A stretch of DNA of 13,589 bases from an uncultured Roseiflexaceae bacterium (GTDB lineage Bacteria; Chloroflexota; Chloroflexia; Chloroflexales; Roseiflexaceae). A program made the translations under genes and the position numbers. Where the stretch lies: NCBI GenBank assembly GCA_903932805.1, contig CAIZHO010000486.1, positions 1-13,589 of the forward strand. Reading direction: 5' to 3'. Positions 6,232 to 12,508 of the stretch are shown here, in pieces; the stretch's first letter is position 1, and each line of letters starts with the position of its first letter. The notes beneath the pieces were generated by a model. That model saw nothing but the letters and a program-made list of their open reading frames with translations, was not told the DNA's origin and made no database searches.

Positions 6232-7380
6232 ATGAGCAATAAACGCGACTACTACGAGGTCTTAGGGATTGCACGTGATGCAAGCCCCGATGATATACGC
6301 AAAGCATACCGCGCCCTTGCGCGCAAATATCATCCCGATGTGAACAAAGAAGCAGACGCGGAGTCGACCTTCAAGGACATCAACGAAGCCAACTCGGTCC
6401 TGTCTGATCCCGAGAAGCGTGCTATCTATGACCGGTTTGGACACAACGGGCCCCAAATGGGTGGTGGTGGTGACCCGTTTGGCGGCGAAGATCCGTTTTC
6501 TGCTATTTTCGAATCATTCTTTGGTGGAGCCGGCGGTGGACGTGGCCAACGTGGACCCAAATCAGGCGCAGACCTCAAGTATGTCCTCAAGCTCAGCTTC
6601 GAAGAGGCGGTATTTGGAGTCGAAAAGACCATCGAATACCGACGCCAAGAAACCTGCGGGTCGTGCCGCGGCAATGGTGCCCAAGAGGGAACCGAGCCGA
6701 CCAGGTGTACGCGCTGCAACGGCACGGGCGAGGTGCGGCAACGGTCGCCGATCTTCAATATGGTCACCGTGATGGCCTGCGATACCTGTCGTGGCGAGGG
6801 TGTCGTGATTGCCATCCCATGCCGTGAATGTCGTGGTGATGGGCGGGTCCGCACGCTGCACACCCTCAATCTCAAGATCCCCGCGGGGATCGATAGCCAA
6901 TCGCAACTCCGCATGACCGGCGAAGGTGAGGTTGGCCCGCGTGGTGGACCATTCGGCAATCTGTATGTGGTATTCGAAATCCAACCGCATGCGTACTTTC
7001 GCCGTCAAGAGAACGACATCATCTACGAAATGTCGGTCAATGTGGCACAGGCAGCCCTGGGTGCGACGCTGACAATACCAACCCTGGATGGCAGCGAACC
7101 ACTCAAAATCTCCGCAGGCATGCAATCAGGGACATCGTTCCGCCTGCGTGGCAAAGGTGTGCCGATGCTGCGGGCAAATGGCCGTGGAGATCAGATTGTG
7201 GTTGCCAAGGTCGTTATCCCCGAGAAGCTGTCCGAAGAACAGCGCGTGCTGTTTACGGCGTTGGCTCATACGTTCGAACCCTCGACCAGCACCAATGCGG
7301 GGAACGCAGGTCAACAAGACGGGGCCGCCCCGGATGACGAGGGAATCTTAGACCGCATCAAGAGTGCACTAGGCTTATAA
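6232..7380 (+). CDS. dnaJ: Hsp40 co-chaperone DnaJ (type I)
   Basis: DnaJ delivers clients to DnaK and stimulates its ATPase. The 382-residue protein is a full type I member. The J domain is about residues 5-70 with HPD at 34-36. A Gly/Phe-rich linker (76-106) includes FSAIFESFFGG. Four CxxCxGxG zinc motifs begin at Cys142, Cys159, Cys183 and Cys197. Two C-terminal beta domains follow (about 207-335). The tail from 345 is low in complexity (Ser, Thr, Asn, Gly, Gln) and ends DRIKSALGL. AGGA at 6221-6224, seven bases before the ATG, supports the start. rlmB begins one base after the TAA. Confidence 0.96.
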   Translation: MSNKRDYYEVLGIARDASPDDIRKAYRALARKYHPDVNKEADAESTFKDINEANSVLSDPEKRAIYDRFGHNGPQMGGGGDPFGGEDPFSAIFESFFGGAGGGRGQRGPKSGADLKYVLKLSFEEAVFGVEKTIEYRRQETCGSCRGNGAQEGTEPTRCTRCNGTGEVRQRSPIFNMVTVMACDTCRGEGVVIAIPCRECRGDGRVRTLHTLNLKIPAGIDSQSQLRMTGEGEVGPRGGPFGNLYVVFEIQPHAYFRRQENDIIYEMSVNVAQAALGATLTIPTLDGSEPLKISAGMQSGTSFRLRGKGVPMLRANGRGDQIVVAKVVIPEKLSEEQRVLFTALAHTFEPSTSTNAGNAGQQDGAAPDDEGILDRIKSALGL

Positions 7381-7381
7381 C

Positions 7382-8131
7382 ATGACAGAACTCATCTACG
7401 GTCGCAATGCTGTCCGTGAAGCCTTGCGTGCCCAACGACGTGTAGCGCAACGGTTGTTGGTTGCCAATGGCGCGCAAATAACCGGTACACTGGCTGACGC
7501 GGTTGCCCATGCCAACGAGCAAAACATCCCCGTCGAAATGGTCGACAAGCGGATACTCGAGTCACGCCTCCATGGCCTTAACCATCAAGGGGTCATCCTC
7601 GAATGTAGCGAATATCCCTACAGCGATCTCGACGATATGTTGGCGGTGGCCAAAGCGCGCAACGAAATGCCGTTCATTTTGCTCCTTGATCACCTCCAAG
7701 ACCCGCAAAATCTCGGCACGCTGTTGCGTACTGCCGAAATCGTGGGAATCCATGGAGTCATCATCCCCGGTCGTCGTGCTGCCGAAATCACCCCTTCTGT
7801 AGTCAATGCATCGTCTGGCGCGGTCGAGCATTTGCACATTGCGGTGGTGACGAATCTGGCCCAGAGCATCGAAAAGCTGCAGAAGCACGGTGTCTGGGTT
7901 GTAGGGGTCGAAGACGACGCAAAGGCACAGTACTACGATCAGACCGATCTCAACATGCCGCTGGCAGTAGTACTCGGCTCCGAAGGCGCTGGGATGGCAC
8001 GGTTGACCCGCGAACGGTGCGATTTTATGGTCAAACTGCCGATGCATGGCCAAATCCACTCCCTCAACGTAGCCGTCGCAGGTTCGGTCGTGTTGTATCA
8101 CGCACTCCATGCCCGTAGCGCTGCCAAATAG
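7382..8131 (+). CDS. rlmB: 23S rRNA 2'-O-ribose methyltransferase, RlmB-like (TrmH/SpoU family)
   Basis: This SAM-dependent enzyme probably methylates the ribose of a guanosine in domain V of 23S rRNA (G2251 in E. coli). The 249-residue protein begins with the substrate-binding domain (IYGRNAVREAL, residues 5-15; HQGVILE, 68-74). The knotted SPOUT methyltransferase domain follows. Motif 1 is DPQNLGTLLRTAE (107-119, Asn110 and Arg116), motif 2 is VLGSEGAGM (197-205, Glu201), and motif 3 is HSLNVAVAGSVVLYHA (226-241). The ATG is one base after the dnaJ stop and lacks a clear ribosome-binding site, so it probably relies on ribosomes that finish dnaJ. A related tRNA TrmH-type target cannot be fully excluded. 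The N-terminal domain favours RlmB. Confidence 0.88.
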   Translation: MTELIYGRNAVREALRAQRRVAQRLLVANGAQITGTLADAVAHANEQNIPVEMVDKRILESRLHGLNHQGVILECSEYPYSDLDDMLAVAKARNEMPFILLLDHLQDPQNLGTLLRTAEIVGIHGVIIPGRRAAEITPSVVNASSGAVEHLHIAVVTNLAQSIEKLQKHGVWVVGVEDDAKAQYYDQTDLNMPLAVVLGSEGAGMARLTRERCDFMVKLPMHGQIHSLNVAVAGSVVLYHALHARSAAK

Positions 8132-8151
8132 ACCCCACGAAAGGAACCACA

Positions 8152-8736
8152 ATGACATTGACCGCACAGGCACGAGCGATTGTCTATGAGTGGGTCAGCT
8201 CTGAGGTGCTCCGCAAGCACTGTGGAGCAGTCGCCGCTTCGATGGCGTATGTGGCAGCCAAAACCAACCAGGATGTTGATGTGTGGGAAGCGACCGGGTG
8301 GTTGCACGACATGGATTATGAACGTCATCCAACGCTCGAAGATGCCGATAACGCACATCCCTTTGTTGGTGTGCGCTTTCTACGTGAGAACGGCTGGAGC
8401 GAAGACATCTGTCGCGCGATTTTGTCGCATGCAGACTACTCAGGCGTGTCACGCGATTCGATGCTCGAAAAAACGCTCTATGCGGTCGATGAGTTATCGA
8501 GTTTTGTGGTTGCGGTCGCGCTCGTGCGCCCCAGCAAGAACATCGCTGATGTCGATGTCGCAGCAGTCAAGAAAAAGATGAAGGACAAAGCGTTTGCCCG
8601 AGCGGTGAACCGTGACGATATTGCCCACGGCGCAGCCGGGCTCGGTGTTGAAGTCGATGACCTTATCACAGACGTGATTGCAGCCTTGACCGCGCGTGCG
8701 ACAGCGCTGGGCATTGCAGGCGTTCCCGCACACTAA
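8152..8736 (+). CDS. HD-domain hydrolase (predicted phosphohydrolase)
   Basis: The 194-residue soluble protein has the metal ligands of the HD superfamily in order: His23 (VLRKHC), the His52-Asp53 pair (GWLHDMDYERHP), His93 (ILSHADYSGV) and Asp113 (YAVDELSSF). Its length and the HADYSG and AVDEL blocks fit the uncharacterised hydrolase group COG2316. The substrate is unknown; nucleotides or phosphate esters are likely from the superfamily. AAAGGA at 8140-8145 gives a six-base spacing to the ATG at 8152. The gene lies 20 bases after rlmB and is last in the plus-strand cluster. Its TAA overlaps the TAG of the converging SDR gene in the four bases 8733-8736. Confidence 0.88.
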   Translation: MTLTAQARAIVYEWVSSEVLRKHCGAVAASMAYVAAKTNQDVDVWEATGWLHDMDYERHPTLEDADNAHPFVGVRFLRENGWSEDICRAILSHADYSGVSRDSMLEKTLYAVDELSSFVVAVALVRPSKNIADVDVAAVKKKMKDKAFARAVNRDDIAHGAAGLGVEVDDLITDVIAALTARATALGIAGVPAH

Positions 8737-9473
8737 GCCACAGACCCGCCGTCGACGGGGACAATAGCACCGGTGATGAAGCTTGCAGCTGCGCTACTCA
8801 AAAAGAGCGCGGCTGCGGCTATTTCGGCGGGTTCACCATAACGGCCCATCGGTGTACCTGCCGTCAACGCAGTGCGCACCTGTTCGGCCGACGAATACTG
8901 CTCGAGGTTGCGGACCATCGCCGTGTCGGTCGGTGCCGGACAAATCGCGTTGACGCGGACGTTTCGGGTTGCAAACGCTTTCGCAGCCGATTTGGTGATG
9001 CCGATGACAGCATGTTTGCTGGCTGAGTACCCGACGATACGGGGGCTCCCCGCGAGGCCTGCATTGGATGCAATGTTGACGATTGCCCCGGTTGTGCCTG
9101 CAGCAATCATGCGGGCAGCACTATATTTGGTGCCCAAAAAGACCCCACGCGCATTGACCGCCATGACAGCATCGAACGCGTCATCGGGATATTCGAGGAA
9201 GTCGCATATCGGGCCCGCAATACCGGCGTTGTTGATGACGGCATCGAGGCGACCGTACTGCTGGTACGTTTCGTCGAGCCAGCGCTGCCAATCGGGTCCG
9301 CGTGACACGTCACCACCACAACACAGCACCGTTGGTGACGCGAGGCGAGCAGCAGTCGATGGATAGGTGCGGTCGACACCGACGCAGTTCCAGCCTGCGG
9401 CATTGAATGCGGCGATACAGGCAGCTCCGATGCCTGCGGCTGCTCCGGTGACCAAGACAACAGAGTTTTGCAT
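8733..9473 (-). CDS. Short-chain dehydrogenase/reductase (SDR)
   Basis: The 246-residue protein is a classical SDR that oxidises or reduces an alcohol/ketone with NAD(P). It has the cofactor motif TGAAAGIG (9-16), INNAG (80-84), Ser136, and the YSASK catalytic pair (Tyr149, Lys153). NVRVNAICPAPTDTAM (171-186) is the substrate-loop region, and the C-terminus is the usual FITGAIVPVDGG. Asp34 at the end of strand 2 favours NAD over NADP. The frame is open for 56 codons upstream, but AGAGGA at 9479-9484 and family length fix the ATG at 9473. It is the last gene of a minus-strand set, ten bases after the VOC gene. The substrate is unknown. Confidence 0.92.
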   Translation of the reverse strand: MQNSVVLVTGAAAGIGAACIAAFNAAGWNCVGVDRTYPSTAARLASPTVLCCGGDVSRGPDWQRWLDETYQQYGRLDAVINNAGIAGPICDFLEYPDDAFDAVMAVNARGVFLGTKYSAARMIAAGTTGAIVNIASNAGLAGSPRIVGYSASKHAVIGITKSAAKAFATRNVRVNAICPAPTDTAMVRNLEQYSSAEQVRTALTAGTPMGRYGEPAEIAAAALFLSSAAASFITGAIVPVDGGSVA

Positions 9474-9483
9474 GTGTGTCCTC

Positions 9484-10332
9484 TCAGCGGTGCCAGAGCG
9501 CTTCGATGCGCTGCACAATATGCTGCTCCGCCGGTGGCCCAAGGGACGCAGCAAGCGGGGAGTTCTCGGTAATAACAGCGAAGCGGTTACCATCTGGGTC
9601 ATACCAGGTCGTCGCATCGTCGGTGCGAGCGCCGCAGGCAATCAGATGCGCAAATGCAGCATCTCGGTCAGATGTACAAAACGTTATGCCGCTGTAGCCG
9701 AGGTCGGTTGACTGGCGGGCGGGAAGTTGCTTCGGCTGTGGGGCGCTAAACTGCCAACATTCGATGGTCACGTTGGCGCCACGTACCCAGGCAGCATGGG
9801 CGCGGATGCCCGGTACCTGCGCAATCGTGTCGATGCCCTGGTTGTCTGCAAGCAACGGGCTGGTGCGGACAGTCCCGCCGGTGACTGCCGCATAGAATGC
9901 AGAAAGACGCCCAATGTCGAAACTCGACAGCGCGACATGGGCAAGCCACGGTGCGGTAACCGGGGGCGCATAGGGTACGCCTTCACACTCTGTGACAATA
10001 CCGTCAGCATCATCGAGATAGACGTACCGATGACCAGTGCCGAGGTCGACTGGGTGCGACCGTGGAACTGCGTCGGTGTGTCGGACACGCGTCAGCAGCG
10101 CTTCGACATCGGGTGTTTGGATGCAGCAGTGGCTCATCCCCGGATCAAAAATGGTGCGCGGTGATGACGTCGGTTGCAATGGGACTTGGAGGTGTATGGC
10201 GCAGTTGGGTGCAATGATCCATGCATCGTGACTGGTGTGTTGCTGACACACCAGTCCGTAGGCACAGTAGCGGGCAATCGCACGCGGGAGGTCACTCACG
10301 TTGATGGTGAGATGGTGGATGTACTGCAGCAT
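9484..10332 (-). CDS. Two-domain VOC (glyoxalase/dioxygenase superfamily) protein
   Basis: The 282-residue protein contains two vicinal-oxygen-chelate domains (about residues 3-120 and 128-260), like type I extradiol dioxygenases. Domain 1 offers the metal ligands His7 (IHHLTINV), His68 (MSHCCIQTPD) and Glu115 (DADGIVTE). Domain 2 has His132 (LAHVALSS), Glu191 (TIECWQF) and Glu256 (DPDGNRFAVITE), but the second-module histidine is replaced in GYSGITF near residue 214. The usual dioxygenase keeps its metal in the C-terminal domain, so the reverse pattern argues against a simple dioxygenase call. Isomerase, epimerase or lyase activity is possible. The ATG at 10332 has GGAG six bases upstream; a TTG at 10344 is also in frame. 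It sits 22 bases after the dehydrogenase gene. Confidence 0.82.
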   Translation of the reverse strand: MLQYIHHLTINVSDLPRAIARYCAYGLVCQQHTSHDAWIIAPNCAIHLQVPLQPTSSPRTIFDPGMSHCCIQTPDVEALLTRVRHTDAVPRSHPVDLGTGHRYVYLDDADGIVTECEGVPYAPPVTAPWLAHVALSSFDIGRLSAFYAAVTGGTVRTSPLLADNQGIDTIAQVPGIRAHAAWVRGANVTIECWQFSAPQPKQLPARQSTDLGYSGITFCTSDRDAAFAHLIACGARTDDATTWYDPDGNRFAVITENSPLAASLGPPAEQHIVQRIEALWHR

Positions 10333-10354
10333 TGCAGACTCCAATCAAGCCAAA

Positions 10355-11455
10355 TTAGAACCCTTTGTTGTCCATACCCATGGGCAACGGTGCGGGTCGT
10401 TCGACACCGCTGGTCAGTTGCATGTGGCGACCTTCACGCGAGGCATCATGGATGGCATGCATGATATCGAGCACGTGGTAGGCGAGTTTGCCCGAGGCGC
10501 GGTGCGGGCGGTTTTCTTGGATGGCGACAGCCATGTCAAGAACCCCGAGTCCACGGCTGTTTTCGGCGAACGAATGACTGAGCGGCATTTCACGCCATTC
10601 ACTGTCACCGCCGCGGCGAATTTTGATGCTGCCACTGAAGTTGTTTGGGTCGGGGACGAGCATGGTGCCTTCGCTCCCGTAGATTTCGAGCCATGGCAAT
10701 GTACTGTGCCAGACATCGAAGCTGGTGATAATCGAGGCCACTGCACCTGCAGCAAAATCTAGGACGCCGACGACATGCGTGGGGGTGTTGACGGGGATTT
10801 TGTCACCGTAATTGAGATTGTTGGTGATGGTGCGTTCAGCGAACGATACCTGGGCCGAACCGCTGACACGGTTGACGGGGCCGAGCAACGTGGTCAGCGC
10901 AGTCAGATAATACGGCCCCATGTCGAACATCGGACCAGCACCGGGCTGATAAAAGAAATAGGGATTTGGGTGCCAGCCTTCGGGGCCGCGACCGAGCATG
11001 AACGCGGTAGCGCCAATGGGCTTGCCGATCCAGCCATCGTCGATGAGTTTGCGGCTTGTTTGTAGTCCTGCACCGAGGAACGTATCTGGTGCACCACCGA
11101 CGCGGACGCCCTTGGCCTCGGCCATGCTGAGCATCTGCTGGGCTTCGGCACGCGTTACTGCCAATGGTTTTTCGTTGTAGACCGATTTGCCGGCTGCAAT
11201 GGCCTTGAGGGCGACTTCACCATGCGCGGCGGGTACCGTCAAATTAATGACGATTTTGATGTTGGGGTCGGCCAGCAACTCATCCACCGAGCACCCCTTG
11301 GCGACACCAAATTCGGCGGCGCGGGCCTGTGCCCGGGGGACGTCGATGTCGGCCACTGCTGCAATGTGGATGCCACGGAAGCGCTGGTGACAATTCTGGA
11401 GGTAGATGCTACTGATGTTGCCACACCCGATGATACCAACTGCGGTACTGCTCAT
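10355..11455 (-). CDS. Gfo/Idh/MocA family oxidoreductase
   Basis: This 366-residue NAD(P)-dependent dehydrogenase belongs to a family that oxidises sugars, inositols and related polyols. The Rossmann motif GIIGCGNIS is at residues 7-15. The lysine-bearing EKP motif is at 95-97 (YNEKPLAVT), and FDMGPYYLTAL (177-187) is the second catalytic block, with Tyr182 where many relatives have histidine. The C-terminal beta sheet domain includes WLEIYGSEGTM. The ATG at 11455 is preceded by GAGGA with about five bases of spacing. An open extension of 19 codons upstream overlaps the predicted promoter and is unlikely to be translated. It is first in the minus-strand operon with the VOC and SDR genes. The substrate cannot be named from sequence. 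Confidence 0.9.
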   Translation of the reverse strand: MSSTAVGIIGCGNISSIYLQNCHQRFRGIHIAAVADIDVPRAQARAAEFGVAKGCSVDELLADPNIKIVINLTVPAAHGEVALKAIAAGKSVYNEKPLAVTRAEAQQMLSMAEAKGVRVGGAPDTFLGAGLQTSRKLIDDGWIGKPIGATAFMLGRGPEGWHPNPYFFYQPGAGPMFDMGPYYLTALTTLLGPVNRVSGSAQVSFAERTITNNLNYGDKIPVNTPTHVVGVLDFAAGAVASIITSFDVWHSTLPWLEIYGSEGTMLVPDPNNFSGSIKIRRGGDSEWREMPLSHSFAENSRGLGVLDMAVAIQENRPHRASGKLAYHVLDIMHAIHDASREGRHMQLTSGVERPAPLPMGMDNKGF

Positions 11456-11483
11456 ATAATCCTCGCTGTTCGGCTGACGCACT

Positions 11484-11512
11484 ATCTTAGCATTAGCATG
11501 CACGCGGTGCAA
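11484..11512 (-). promoter_or_regulatory. Candidate promoter of the Gfo/Idh-VOC-SDR operon
   Basis: On the minus strand TTGCAC (11507-11512) and TAAGAT (11484-11489) are 17 bases apart. TGC directly precedes the -10, giving an extended -10 element like the one before hrcA. The predicted start is near 11477, about 20 bases before the ATG at 11455. The -35 match is weak. Confidence 0.45.
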
Positions 11513-11527
11513 CGGCCCACGTTTTGT

Positions 11528-12508
11528 TCATGCATCCGAAGGAAAGAGGGTCGAATCAGCAAGCCAACTGCCCCATTGTGCGTCACGCGCCAATCGGTAT
11601 GCATCGCGATGTCGTTTGGGGACGTCACTGCTGACTATGCCACGTGCAGAGCAATGCTCGAGCGTAATGTAGCCTTTGTGCGTCGTACTGTCGTGCATCA
11701 CCCGGGCGCCTGAGTAGGCAATCGGAATGCGGCTGACGGCAATATAGCTATACTTGGCTTCTTCATAGGGGAGCGTTCCACCACGGGCCAGTCGTTGAAA
11801 ATCGGGTCGGGCGATTTTGGTCGCGAAGTGACACCAGCCGTCGACCATGGGGCAGGTCCCGCAGTGGGTGCAGGGTGCGACAACGTGTGCACCGAGGTCA
11901 ATCAACGTCTGACGAATGGTTGTCAGCATGGGGAAGAATGCAGATGTTCCTGGTTCGACGATGATGAGTGTGTGTGCTGTGGCGGCCCAGGCACGGGTAA
12001 TCAGGTCGATTCGCTGAGCGACCGATATCTCGTTGAGGACGTGACCGATGACCACCAAATCGTGGAGAGGCCACTGTTGGGATGTTGTCAAATCATCTTG
12101 GAGTTGTTGCACTGGGACTTCATGTGCGCCGTGGAGGATGCGTGCCAATGCATCGAGGTGCGGGTCGCGTTCGACTGTTGTGGCCCGTTCTAATGACGAA
12201 AATCGGCTCATGGCTGCCCACACTGCAGTACCAGGACCGCTCCCGAGATCAAGGAGCGATGCAGGGGCGAAGTTCGGAGTGCGCTGTTGGGTTGCGCGTA
12301 GGGCACCGTCAAGTTGTGCATAGGTTGCGGGCATTAACAAGGCCGCATACGACAACGCATCGAGTGCCGTCCGGACCAGGGGCGTCCCGTCGCGGGTGCC
12401 ACGATAGCGCTCGCTGAGTGCACGTGCATTAGGGACCCACTGACTGCTCGGGGTACGATGAAGCTCTGCGCGCAAGCGCACCGCAAGGCGTGGAGGCAAC
12501 TCGATCAT
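11528..12508 (-). CDS. Rsm22/METTL17-like methyltransferase-fold protein
   Basis: This 326-residue protein resembles the Rsm22 family, whose mitochondrial members (yeast Rsm22, human METTL17) help assemble the small ribosomal subunit. A SAM-binding fold is visible: DLGSGPGTAVWAA (87-99), VVIGHVLNEI (152-161) and IIVEPGTSAFF (182-192). A cysteine-rich block follows (Cys213, Cys216, Cys219, Cys226, in APCTHCGTCP and GWCHF), then Cys286 in LEHCSARG. In METTL17 four cysteines hold a 4Fe-4S cluster. By spacing, 213, 219, 226 and 286 are the likely equivalents here, and 216 is extra. The ATG overlaps the stop of the kinase gene (ATGA, 12505-12508), and no Shine-Dalgarno sequence is visible, so translation is probably coupled. 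A methyltransferase activity is not proven for the family. Confidence 0.82.
   Translation of the reverse strand: MIELPPRLAVRLRAELHRTPSSQWVPNARALSERYRGTRDGTPLVRTALDALSYAALLMPATYAQLDGALRATQQRTPNFAPASLLDLGSGPGTAVWAAMSRFSSLERATTVERDPHLDALARILHGAHEVPVQQLQDDLTTSQQWPLHDLVVIGHVLNEISVAQRIDLITRAWAATAHTLIIVEPGTSAFFPMLTTIRQTLIDLGAHVVAPCTHCGTCPMVDGWCHFATKIARPDFQRLARGGTLPYEEAKYSYIAVSRIPIAYSGARVMHDSTTHKGYITLEHCSARGIVSSDVPKRHRDAYRLARDAQWGSWLADSTLFPSDA

Noticed and set aside
9474..9641. 56-codon N-terminal extension of the SDR
   Set aside because: It overlaps the VOC gene, lacks SDR features, and a good ribosome-binding site fixes the internal ATG at 9473.
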